64,000 nt of DNA from Erwinia persicina (GTDB lineage Bacteria; Pseudomonadota; Gammaproteobacteria; Enterobacterales; Enterobacteriaceae), in NCBI RefSeq assembly GCF_014838825.1, contig NZ_JACYMO010000006.1, forward strand, positions 152,583 to 216,582, read 5' to 3'. Shown piece by piece: positions 56,546 to 64,000 of the stretch. The position numbers and the translations under genes are program-made. The notes below the pieces were generated by a model, which was not told the DNA's origin, ran no database searches, and saw only the letters and a list, made by a program, of their open reading frames with translations. The number at the start of each line of letters is the position of its first letter. The first letter of the stretch is position 1.

Positions 56546-57424
56546 TCAGCCCATACGCCGGGTGGCATCGTACTCGTCAAAAAAGCTGACGATACCGTCG
56601 GCAATCGCCCCGGCAATCTTCTGACGGAAAGCCGTGGTGCCGAGCAGTTTCTCTTCGGCGGGGTTGGTAATGAAGGAGGTTTCCACCAGCACCGATGGGA
56701 TCGAGGGGGATTTCAGCACCGCGAATGCGGCCTGTTCAGTATGCTGGCTGTGCAGATGATGAACCGGGCGAATCTGTCCCAGCACGTGTTTGCCGAGGAT
56801 CAGACTATTTTTAATGGTATCGGTCTGCACCAGGTCAAACAGCACCTGTTGCAGATAGTGATCTTTAGCCGCCGCCCGGACGCCGCCCACCTCATCGGCC
56901 GCATTTTCCCGCTGCGAAAGATAGCGGGCCATGGTACTGCTGGCACCACGATTGGACAGGGCAAAGACGGAGGCACCGTTGGCGGTCGGGCTGGTAAAGC
57001 CGTCGGCATGAACCGACATAAACAGATCGGCCCCGTGCTGATGGGCAATTTCCACGCGTTCACCCAGCGGAATAAAGTGGTCGCTTTCCCGCGTCAGGCG
57101 AACCTCGATACGGGGGTGCTCGCTGAGCAGGTGACGGATGTGCTGAGCAATCTCCAGAACCACATGCTTCTCTTCTGACCCCTGATGACCCACCGCGCCG
57201 GAATCAATGCCGCCGTGCCCCGGATCAATCATCACAATACGTTTACCGCTGGCGGGACGCGGTGGCGGGGGGCTGGATTGCTTATGCGGGCGCGGGCGTA
57301 TGCGCAGGGTCGCGTCCTCCTCTGCCGCGCGGGCCGGGCCATTGGTCAGCAGCGCAAGCGCCAGACCGGAAAGCAGTAGCTGGCGGCGGGTGGTCAGCGG
57401 CGTCAGGTGGGTTAATTTCTTCAT
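56546..57424 (-). CDS. amiA: N-acetylmuramoyl-L-alanine amidase AmiA
   Basis: Periplasmic zinc amidase splitting the septum during division. Start at 57424 gives 292 residues (E. coli 289) with a twin-arginine signal, [17 protein letters not shown]; an upstream in-frame extension adds 51 unsupported residues. Amidase_3 motifs: [11 protein letters not shown], the Glu in [19 protein letters not shown], and the C-terminal [14 protein letters not shown]. Confidence 0.95.
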   Translation of the reverse strand: MKKLTHLTPLTTRRQLLLSGLALALLTNGPARAAEEDATLRIRPRPHKQSSPPPPRPASGKRIVMIDPGHGGIDSGAVGHQGSEEKHVVLEIAQHIRHLLSEHPRIEVRLTRESDHFIPLGERVEIAHQHGADLFMSVHADGFTSPTANGASVFALSNRGASSTMARYLSQRENAADEVGGVRAAAKDHYLQQVLFDLVQTDTIKNSLILGKHVLGQIRPVHHLHSQHTEQAAFAVLKSPSIPSVLVETSFITNPAEEKLLGTTAFRQKIAGAIADGIVSFFDEYDATRRMG

Positions 57425-57632
57425 GGCAGATCCTGGGGGCAAAAAGTGCTTATTGTTATATCGTAACAATGGGTCGGCGGCGAGGAGGGAACTATTGCAG
57501 GCTTTTTCCATGTATTTCAGGACAATAATCCCTCTTCCTGCGTTTTTTTTCTGCCTGGCGGGCGAACGGACTTGCACCCGCAGAAGAATGCGTGATAATC
57601 AGCAAATTATGCTTAACCACAGGGCAAACTCC

Positions 57633-58058
57633 ATGGAAATCCGCGCATTCCGGCAAGATGATTTTGAAGAAGTAATGACGCTTTGGGAGCGTTGCGATTT
57701 GTTACGGCCATGGAACGATCCCGAGATGGATATCGAGCGCAAGCTGAACCACGATCCGGACCTTTTCATGGTCGCGGTGGTGGGCGGGGAAATCGTCGGG
57801 ACGCTGATGGGCGGATACGACGGGCATCGCGGGTCGGCCTACTACCTGGGCGTGCATCCTGATTATCAGGGGCGTGGCTTTGCTAATGCACTGATTAATC
57901 GCCTGGAGAAAAAACTGATTGCCCGGGGCTGTCCGAAGATCAACGTGATGGTGCGGGAAGAGAACGATGCCGTCATCGGGTTCTACGAAAAGCTGGAGTA
58001 TGAAACGCAGGACAGCCAGCTGTTAGGCAAGCGCCTGATTGAAGACCGCGAGTACTGA
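57633..58058 (+). CDS. ypeA: GNAT-family acetyltransferase YpeA
   Basis: 141 residues, the E. coli length. [20 protein letters not shown] and [13 protein letters not shown] match YpeA; the acetyl-CoA loop is [17 protein letters not shown] at 57633 agrees with E. coli. No good ribosome-binding site. Divergent from amiA. Substrate unknown. Confidence 0.93.
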   Translation: MEIRAFRQDDFEEVMTLWERCDLLRPWNDPEMDIERKLNHDPDLFMVAVVGGEIVGTLMGGYDGHRGSAYYLGVHPDYQGRGFANALINRLEKKLIARGCPKINVMVREENDAVIGFYEKLEYETQDSQLLGKRLIEDREY

Positions 58059-58514
58059 GTGACGACGTTGTCCTATTCCCCTGATGATTATGATGCGAAA
58101 GGCCAGCTGCGTCTGCCGCTGAGTTTTTGGGCCATCCTGCTGCTGCAGGCCCGTACCTGGGTACTGTTTGTGATGGCCGGTGCATCGCGACAGCAGGGGG
58201 CAGACCTGCTGGCGCTGTTTTATCCTGATAACCACACGTTCTGGCTGGGGCTGGCTTTTGGTGTTCCGGCGGCTGTCGGGCTGCTGCTGACCGGCTACCG
58301 GCAGCGCCTGCCGCGCCTGTGGCAGGCATGGCGCTGGGTGATGGTGCTGACGCTGGTGGTTACCCTGCTGGCGCAGCTGGTGATGCAGTGGCAGGAGGAG
58401 GACCCGACGACAGAGTTGCTGCTGCTGGTGACCCTTGCTGATGGCCTGGCGCTGGTAGCACTGCTTTTTTACCGCCGTCTGACTGACTGCTTCGATCCGG
58501 CTAAAAATCATTAA
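58059..58514 (+). CDS. yfeZ: DUF2919 membrane protein YfeZ
   Basis: 151 residues with about four hydrophobic helices (LSFWAILLLQARTWVLFVMA, then FWLGLAFGVPAAVGLLL, and two more). GTG start immediately after the ypeA stop, without spacing, so translation is coupled. Matches E. coli YfeZ in length and position. Function unknown. Confidence 0.9.
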   Translation: MTTLSYSPDDYDAKGQLRLPLSFWAILLLQARTWVLFVMAGASRQQGADLLALFYPDNHTFWLGLAFGVPAAVGLLLTGYRQRLPRLWQAWRWVMVLTLVVTLLAQLVMQWQEEDPTTELLLLVTLADGLALVALLFYRRLTDCFDPAKNH

Positions 58515-58517
58515 ATA

Positions 58518-58544
58518 AAACTTTTTTGCCTGCCGGCACTCCAA
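58518..58544 (+). promoter_or_regulatory. Possible sigma-E promoter of yfeY
   Basis: AAACTT (58518-58523), 16 bases, then TCCAA (58540-58544), near the sigma-E consensus GGAACTT-N16-TCAAA. E. coli yfeY is a known sigma-E regulon member. Distance to the start is 40 bases. Confidence 0.45.
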
Positions 58545-58583
58545 GCAGGTAAGCAAGGACCCTGTTCATACACTGGAGTTGTC

Positions 58584-59207
58584 ATGAAAACTATTCGCCC
58601 GGCGCTGTTGATCGCCACCTTAATGCTGGCTGGCTGTGCCGGTTCCTCTTCTGACGCGCCGCGCAGCGACTCATCTTCCACCTGGTGGAACCCGGTCTCC
58701 TGGTCGTGGTCCAGCCTGTCACCGACGCACTGGTTTGGCTCTTCGCTGACCCTCTCTGAGCGCGGCCTGGGTGAGGTCAACGGCAGTACCCTGATGCAGC
58801 ACGACGTACTGAACGATGCCCTGGGTAATAATTATCATCTGCGGCAGGGGATGCGCACCACTGACGGAACGATTGAGCGGTTCTGGCAGGGGGTGGACAG
58901 TGAGAAGCAGCAAAAAGTGGAGCTGGTAGGGGACACCACCGTTAACCGCATTGACGTCACGGACAGCGATGTCACCACCGAAAACGGCGTCAAGCTCGGC
59001 ACGAAATTCAGTGAGCTGTACAGTAAAGCCTTTGGTGCCTGTGAGAAAGGCCACGGCGCAGACCGTGCTAACGTGGAGTGTAAAGCGCCGGGCAGCCAGC
59101 ACATCAGCTTTGTGTTCAGCGGCGACTGGCACGGGCCGCAGGGACTGATGCCCTCTGATGACACGCTGAAAACCTGGACGTTAAGCAAGATGATTTGGCG
59201 GCGTTAG
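58584..59207 (+). CDS. yfeY: RpoE-regulated lipoprotein YfeY
   Basis: 207 residues: lipobox LAGC (residues 15-18), a Ser/Trp-rich linker (STWWNPVSWSWSSLSPTHWF), and a globular C-terminal domain with two conserved cysteines. Matches E. coli YfeY in place and layout. Outer-membrane sorting is expected since Ala follows the Cys. Function unknown. ATG follows GGAG. Confidence 0.9.
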   Translation: MKTIRPALLIATLMLAGCAGSSSDAPRSDSSSTWWNPVSWSWSSLSPTHWFGSSLTLSERGLGEVNGSTLMQHDVLNDALGNNYHLRQGMRTTDGTIERFWQGVDSEKQQKVELVGDTTVNRIDVTDSDVTTENGVKLGTKFSELYSKAFGACEKGHGADRANVECKAPGSQHISFVFSGDWHGPQGLMPSDDTLKTWTLSKMIWRR

Positions 59208-59324
59208 TGCGCCGCATTTAAAGTCCGCATAAAACATGCGTTTAAACATTCTCCTGGCAGTGGGTTGAGGTATCCTGTTCTGAAAAATCGATCGGAACTG
59301 ACCTGAACACCAGGAGAATGCAGC

Positions 59325-60248
59325 ATGTCCCCTTTCCAGAGCGGTATTTTATTAGAACACCGCCGTTTTGCTATCTACCTTGAAGCCATGGCCGGGAGCG
59401 ATCTTGCCGCCCTACGCGATGGCAGCCACCGTTTTCTTCAGCAGCTGGAACAGCTGCAACAGCGCTATCCTGATGCCGGACTGGGGGCCGTTTTAGCCTT
59501 TGGTCAGGCCCTGTGGAATGACCTCTGCCCGGGCCACCGCTGTGCTGAACTGAAAGACTTTCAGCCGCTGGGTAAAGGGATGGCACCGGCCACCCAGCGT
59601 GACCTGCTTATCCATATTCAGTCGCTGCGCCATGATGTCAACTTCAGCCTGGCGCAGGCGGCCCTGGCCGCGTTTGGCGATGCCATCCGCATTGTGGAAG
59701 AAACCCACGGCTTTCGCTGGACGGAAGAGCGCGACCTCAGCGGTTTTGTCGACGGTACTGAAAACCCGCAGGGCGCGCAGCGCCAGACAGTCGCGATTAT
59801 CGCCAGCGGCGATAATGCCGGCGGAAGCTACGTCTTCAGCCAGCGCTGGCAGCATAATCTGGTCATGTTTAACCGCCTTCCGGTGGTGAAACAGGAGCAG
59901 ATAATTGGCCGCACCAAAGAGAGCAATGAAGAACTGGAAGGCGATGCGCGTCCGGCGACGTCCCATGTGGCACGTGTCGATCTGAAAGAGGACGGCAGAG
60001 GGCTGAAAATTCTGCGTCAGAGCCTGCCGTACGGCACGGCCAGCGGCACCCATGGCCTGTTTTTCCTCGCCTACTGCGCCACGCTGCATAATATTGAACA
60101 GCAGCTGTTGAGCATGTTTGGCGAAACCGACGGTAAGTTTGATGCCATGCTGCGGTTTACTAAACCGGTCAGCGGCAGTTATTTTTATGCACCATCACTG
60201 GCGCAGCTTGCCGCACTGTCATTCAGCACCGGGTCGACCTCTGCGTAG
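59325..60248 (+). CDS. yfeX: Dyp-type haem peroxidase YfeX
   Basis: 307 residues, no export signal, so cytoplasmic. The DyP signature is [11 protein letters not shown], with catalytic Asp; the proximal haem His lies in [10 protein letters not shown], and the distal Arg in [21 protein letters not shown]. coli YfeX binds haem and oxidises porphyrinogens. CCAGGAG precedes ATG. Confidence 0.95.
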   Translation: MSPFQSGILLEHRRFAIYLEAMAGSDLAALRDGSHRFLQQLEQLQQRYPDAGLGAVLAFGQALWNDLCPGHRCAELKDFQPLGKGMAPATQRDLLIHIQSLRHDVNFSLAQAALAAFGDAIRIVEETHGFRWTEERDLSGFVDGTENPQGAQRQTVAIIASGDNAGGSYVFSQRWQHNLVMFNRLPVVKQEQIIGRTKESNEELEGDARPATSHVARVDLKEDGRGLKILRQSLPYGTASGTHGLFFLAYCATLHNIEQQLLSMFGETDGKFDAMLRFTKPVSGSYFYAPSLAQLAALSFSTGSTSA

Positions 60249-60454
60249 GCCGACCACCACGCAGCATCCCGGCAGGGGCGGGCCTTTTTTCTGCCCGCCC
60301 CGTGTGAAGGGGAAACGCCAGCCGTGATGCAGACCTTTTTCTGACGATGACGTTTTATTCCCGCCCGCTGCATATTCAATTCCACACCCTTATAGCGTTT
60401 TCTGCTTGCAAAGCACCAAACGGTATATAAAACCGTTACAGCTTTTACCCTGGT

Positions 60455-60460
60455 TATAAA
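60455..60460 (+). promoter_or_regulatory. Probable -10 element of the cysP promoter
   Basis: TATAAA, 17 bases after a poor -35 (ACCGTT), 52 bases before cysP. A weak -35 fits a promoter that needs CysB. ACGGT-N7-ACCGT at 60420-60436 is a small inverted repeat; CysB sites are too degenerate to call. Confidence 0.4.
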
Positions 60461-60512
60461 TAAACTGAACAGACTTCAGGCCGGTGAGCCGGTAATTCTC
60501 TCAGGGTGCATA

Positions 60513-61526
60513 ATGACGTTACCAACGGTAAAAAAATTCGTATCAGCCTCCGCGCTGGCGTTACTGCTGAGTTCCGGCGCGCAGGCCACCGAGCTGTTAA
60601 ACAGCTCGTATGACGTCTCACGCGAGCTGTTTACCGCCCTGAACGCACCGTTTGAACAGCAGTGGGCGCAGCAGCATCCCGGCGACACGCTGACCATCAA
60701 ACAGTCTCATGCCGGGTCGTCGAAACAGGCGCTGGCTATTCTGCAGGGCCTGAAAGCCGACGTCGTGACCTATAACCAGGTGACCGATGTCCAGGTGCTG
60801 CATGATAAAGGCAGGCTGATCCCGGCTGACTGGCAGCAGCGTCTGCCGAATGCCAGTTCACCGTTCTACTCCACCATGGCGTTCCTGGTGCGTAAGGGTA
60901 ATCCGAAGAACATCCATGACTGGAGCGATCTGGTGCGTGACGATGTCAAACTGATCTTCCCGAATCCCAAAACCTCAGGCAATGCCCGCTATACCTATCT
61001 GGCCGCCTGGGGAGCGTTCGACCGCGCCGACGGTAAAGATAAGGCGAAAACGGAACAGCAGATGACGCAGTTTCTGAAAAATGTTGAAGTCTTTGATACC
61101 GGTGGACGCGGGGCGACCACGACGTTTGTTGAGCGTGGCCTGGGCGATGTGCTGATCAGCTTTGAGTCTGAGGTGAACACCATCCGTCAGCAGTACGCCA
61201 AAGACGGCTATGAAGTGATCGTGCCAAAAACCAATATTCTGGCCGAGTTTCCGGTGGCCTGGGTCGATAAAAATGTCGCCAGTAACCACACAGAAGAAGC
61301 CGCCAAAGCCTATCTGAATTATCTCTATACCCCGGCTGCGCAGCAAATCATCACCCAGTTTTACTATCGGGTGAATAACCCGAAGATGATGGCGCAGCAG
61401 AAAGATCGTTTCCCCCAGACGGAGCTGTTCCGCGTTGACGATGAGTTTGGCAGCTGGGACCAGGTGATGAAAACCCATTTTGTCAGCGGTGGCGAACTGG
61501 ATAAGTTGTTAGCGGCGGGGCGGTAG
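60513..61526 (+). CDS. cysP: Thiosulfate/sulfate-binding periplasmic protein
   Basis: Substrate-binding part of the sulfate/thiosulfate ABC importer. 337 residues: signal peptide ([16 protein letters not shown]), then [20 protein letters not shown] and the anion-binding [18 protein letters not shown], with [16 protein letters not shown] later. First gene of cysPTWA. E. coli has murQP between yfeX and this operon; they are absent here. Confidence 0.96.
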   Translation: MTLPTVKKFVSASALALLLSSGAQATELLNSSYDVSRELFTALNAPFEQQWAQQHPGDTLTIKQSHAGSSKQALAILQGLKADVVTYNQVTDVQVLHDKGRLIPADWQQRLPNASSPFYSTMAFLVRKGNPKNIHDWSDLVRDDVKLIFPNPKTSGNARYTYLAAWGAFDRADGKDKAKTEQQMTQFLKNVEVFDTGGRGATTTFVERGLGDVLISFESEVNTIRQQYAKDGYEVIVPKTNILAEFPVAWVDKNVASNHTEEAAKAYLNYLYTPAAQQIITQFYYRVNNPKMMAQQKDRFPQTELFRVDDEFGSWDQVMKTHFVSGGELDKLLAAGR

Positions 61527-61528
61527 TG

Positions 61529-62362
61529 ATGTTTTCAGCAAGCAGTAAACGTGTCCTGCCCGGGTTTGGTATCAGCCTGGGCAGCAGCCTTTTCTTCACC
61601 TGTCTGATCCTGCTGCTGCCGATCAGCGCGCTGCTGATGCAGCTGTCGCAGATGACCCTGGCGCAGTACTGGGAGGTGGTCACCAACCCGCAGGTTATGG
61701 CCGCCTATGAGGTAACGCTGCTGGCGGCAGGTGTGGCTTCGATCTTTAATGCCGTGTTCGGGATGCTGATGGCGTGGATCCTGACGCGTTACCGTTTCCC
61801 GGGGCGTACGCTGCTGGACGGCCTGATGGACCTGCCGTTTGCACTGCCGACGGCGGTAGCCGGCCTGACGCTGGCGGGTCTGTTCTCGGTGAACGGCTGG
61901 TACGGCGAATGGCTGGCCCAGTTTGGCATCAAAGTCTCCTATACCTGGCTCGGTATTGCGGTGGCGATGGCCTTTACCAGCATCCCGTTTGTGGTACGCA
62001 CTGTTCAGCCGGTACTGGAAGAGCTGGGGCCGGAATATGAAGAGGCGGCTGAAACCCTGGGGGCAACGCCGTGGCAGAGCTTCCGTCGCGTGATCCTGCC
62101 GGAAGTCGGCCCGGCGCTGCTGGCCGGAACGGCGCTGTCGTTTACCCGCAGTCTGGGCGAGTTTGGCGCAGTGATTTTCATTGCAGGCAACATTGCCTGG
62201 AAGACAGAAGTGACCTCGCTGATGATCTTCGTGCGCCTGCAGGAGTTTGACTATCCGGCGGCCAGTGCGATCGCCTCGGTAATCCTGGCCGCTTCCCTGC
62301 TGCTTCTGTTTGCGATAAACACCTTACAAAGCCGCTTTGGCCGTCGTATTGGAGGTCACTAA
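61529..62362 (+). CDS. cysT: Sulfate/thiosulfate ABC transporter permease CysT (CysU)
   Basis: 277-residue inner-membrane permease with six helices. The EAA loop, contact for CysA, is EEAAETLGATPWQSFRRVIL. The ATG at 61529 is chosen over GTG at 61526, which shares a base with the cysP stop; E. coli begins at the same Met-Phe. Confidence 0.95.
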   Translation: MFSASSKRVLPGFGISLGSSLFFTCLILLLPISALLMQLSQMTLAQYWEVVTNPQVMAAYEVTLLAAGVASIFNAVFGMLMAWILTRYRFPGRTLLDGLMDLPFALPTAVAGLTLAGLFSVNGWYGEWLAQFGIKVSYTWLGIAVAMAFTSIPFVVRTVQPVLEELGPEYEEAAETLGATPWQSFRRVILPEVGPALLAGTALSFTRSLGEFGAVIFIAGNIAWKTEVTSLMIFVRLQEFDYPAASAIASVILAASLLLLFAINTLQSRFGRRIGGH

Positions 62363-63237
62363 TGGCTGATGTTACCGATTTGCGGGGCAGCGGGCGCGCC
62401 CGAGTTCAGTGGGGAAAATGGCTGCTAATTGGCCTCGGCATGCTGATCTCCCTGCTGCTGCTGGTGATCCCCCTGGTGGCCATTTTTACCGCCGCCCTTT
62501 CTGAGGGGCTGATGGCCACCTTCGCCAACCTGGGCGATTCAGATATGCTGCACTCCATCTGGCTGACCGTGCTGATTGCGCTGATTACGGTGCCGGTTAA
62601 CCTGGTGTTTGGTACGCTGCTGGCCTGGCTGGTCACGCGCTTTACCTTCCCTGGACGCCAGCTGCTGCTGACGTTGTTTGATATTCCTTTCGCCGTGTCG
62701 CCGGTGGTCGCCGGGCTGATGTACCTGCTGTTCTGGGGCGTCAACGGTTCTGCAGGTGGCTGGCTGGATGCCCACAATATCCAGCTGATGTTCTCATGGC
62801 CTGGGATGGCGATGGTGACTATTTTTGTCACCTGCCCGTTCGTGGTGCGTGAGCTGGTGCCGGTGATGTTAAGCCAGGGCAGCCACGAGGATGAAGCCGC
62901 CGTTCTGCTGGGCGCATCGGGCTGGAAAATGTTCTGGCGCGTGACCTTACCGAATATTCGCTGGGCGCTGCTCTATGGCATCGTGCTGACTAATGCCCGC
63001 GCCATCGGGGAGTTTGGTGCCGTATCGGTGGTTTCAGGGTCGATTCGCGGTGAAACTTATACGCTGCCGTTGCAGGTTGAATTGCTGCATCAGGATTACA
63101 ACACCGTCGGGGCCTTTACCGCCGCCGCGCTGCTGACCCTGATGGCGATAGTCACGTTGTTTTTAAAGAGTGCAGTGCAGTGGCGGTTAGAAAGCCAGAG
63201 CAAGCGTCTGCAACAGGAGGGGAACCATGAGCATTGA
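62362..63237 (+). CDS. cysW: Sulfate/thiosulfate ABC transporter permease CysW
   Basis: 291 residues, E. coli length, six helices. EAA loop: [20 protein letters not shown]. Starts on the last base of the cysT stop (TAATG), with GGAGG nine bases earlier, and overlaps cysA by 11 bases. Confidence 0.96.
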   Translation: MADVTDLRGSGRARVQWGKWLLIGLGMLISLLLLVIPLVAIFTAALSEGLMATFANLGDSDMLHSIWLTVLIALITVPVNLVFGTLLAWLVTRFTFPGRQLLLTLFDIPFAVSPVVAGLMYLLFWGVNGSAGGWLDAHNIQLMFSWPGMAMVTIFVTCPFVVRELVPVMLSQGSHEDEAAVLLGASGWKMFWRVTLPNIRWALLYGIVLTNARAIGEFGAVSVVSGSIRGETYTLPLQVELLHQDYNTVGAFTAAALLTLMAIVTLFLKSAVQWRLESQSKRLQQEGNHEH

Positions 63238-64000
63238 AATCAGTAACATTAATAAATCCTTCGGCAGGACCAAAGTCCTGAACGATATTTCACTGGATAT
63301 CCCTTCCGGGCAAATGGTCGCGCTGCTGGGGCCATCCGGCTCCGGGAAAACCACACTGCTGCGTATTATCGCCGGACTGGAAAACCAGAACAGCGGACGG
63401 CTGAGTTTCCACGGTAAAGACGTGAGCCGGGTTCACGCCCGTGACCGTCAGGTGGGCTTTGTCTTTCAGCACTATGCGCTGTTCCGCCATATGACCGTTT
63501 TCGACAATATTGCCTTTGGGCTGACGGTGCTACCGCGCCGCGAACGCCCGTCTTCCGCCGAGATTAAACAGAAAGTGACGCGCCTGCTGGAGATGGTGCA
63601 GCTGGGCCATCTGGCGGGCCGTTTTCCGGCACAACTTTCCGGTGGACAGAAGCAGCGTGTTGCCCTGGCGCGTGCGCTGGCGGTAGAACCGCAGATCCTG
63701 CTGCTGGATGAACCTTTTGGCGCGCTGGATGCTCAGGTGCGAAAAGAGCTGCGCCGCTGGCTGCGTCAGCTGCACGAAGAGCTGAAATTTACCAGCGTGT
63801 TTGTCACCCACGATCAGGAAGAGGCGATGGAAGTGGCTGATCGCGTCGTGGTGATGAGCCAGGGTAATATTGAACAGGTCGGCACCCCGGATGATGTCTG
63901 GCGCGATCCGGCCACCCGTTTTGTACTGGAGTTTCTGGGCGAGGTGAACCGCTTTGATGGGGAAGTGCATGGCTCCCAGTTCCACGTTGGTGCCCATCAC
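63227..64000 (+). CDS. cysA: Sulfate/thiosulfate ABC transporter ATPase CysA, 3' end outside window
   Basis: 258 residues are visible of about 365. Walker [15 protein letters not shown]-loop [15 protein letters not shown] signature [15 protein letters not shown], Walker [13 protein letters not shown], and H-loop [17 protein letters not shown] follows AGGAGGGG. The frame is open to the window end, where the C-terminal regulatory TOBE-like domain begins. Confidence 0.95.
   Translation, partial: MSIEISNINKSFGRTKVLNDISLDIPSGQMVALLGPSGSGKTTLLRIIAGLENQNSGRLSFHGKDVSRVHARDRQVGFVFQHYALFRHMTVFDNIAFGLTVLPRRERPSSAEIKQKVTRLLEMVQLGHLAGRFPAQLSGGQKQRVALARALAVEPQILLLDEPFGALDAQVRKELRRWLRQLHEELKFTSVFVTHDQEEAMEVADRVVVMSQGNIEQVGTPDDVWRDPATRFVLEFLGEVNRFDGEVHGSQFHVGAHH

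Noticed and set aside
57425..57577. 51-residue N-terminal extension of AmiA
   Set aside because: The twin-arginine signal must be at the N-terminus; start at 57424 matches the family.
60276..60301. Hairpin GGGCGGG with CCCGCCC after yfeX as terminator
   Set aside because: The T-run is in the loop instead of following the stem, so it is not a normal intrinsic terminator.

Overview
The window is chromosomal DNA of an enterobacterial gamma-proteobacterium, most probably family Erwiniaceae (Erwinia or a close relative). Most genes are close homologues of Escherichia coli genes and lie in the order of the E. coli purMN-upp-uraA to cysPTWA segment. Local differences from E. coli are plant-associate-like: a D-apionate/L-erythrulose catabolic cluster, adjacent narQ-narP, and no eut or hyf operons. 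Genus placement is inferred from recalled gene order and protein similarity.

Layout. Positions 1-3170 hold the end of a small accessory operon (amidase, DUF4286-type protein, MHS-family transporter). Positions 3212-9909 hold purM-purN (minus strand), divergent upp-uraA-hda, then yfgD and bepA. Positions 10121-12294 are an insertion with a 5'-truncated DsrE-like gene and a membrane diguanylate cyclase. Positions 12377-23084 run perM, bcp, gcvR, dapA-bamC, purC, ypfJ, tmcA, ypfH, ypfN, dapE and yffB. Positions 23336-32799 hold two small genes (one is ypfM, 19 codons), acrD, narP-narQ, a DUF1471 gene, ansP and nudK. Positions 32965-42195 are accessory: a broken DeoR-family regulator, a DUF1176 protein, mipA with an overlapping 48-codon membrane ORF, and a divergent two-component system followed by a two-gene RND efflux pump. 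Positions 42241-55496 hold tktB-talA, the inserted carbohydrate cluster and maeB. The rest is hemF, amiA, ypeA-yfeZ, yfeY, yfeX and cysP-cysT-cysW-cysA, with cysA cut by the window end.

How genes work together. The cluster at 45538-53026 has the gene set known for D-apionate breakdown: oxidoisomerase (apnO), 3-oxo-isoapionate decarboxylase (oiaC), L-erythrulose kinase (lerK), a TIM-family isomerase (lerI) and an RpiB-family isomerase (derI), plus an anion-type MFS transporter and a SorC-family regulator. Its predicted product, D-erythrose 4-phosphate, is a direct substrate of the adjacent transaldolase and transketolase. The shared control region carries two near-identical 22-bp repeats and a 32-codon leader ORF whose stop overlaps the transporter start. 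The second notable unit, 34971-42195, looks like a self-contained envelope/efflux module. It has operator-like 11-bp-period direct repeats and an inverted repeat that overlaps the start codon of the adaptor gene.

Other points of note: YpfH has lost its nucleophilic serine, hda appears to start at CTG, and the DeoR-family regulator carries both an internal deletion and a frameshift. No rRNA, tRNA, CRISPR array, insertion sequence or prophage was recognised.
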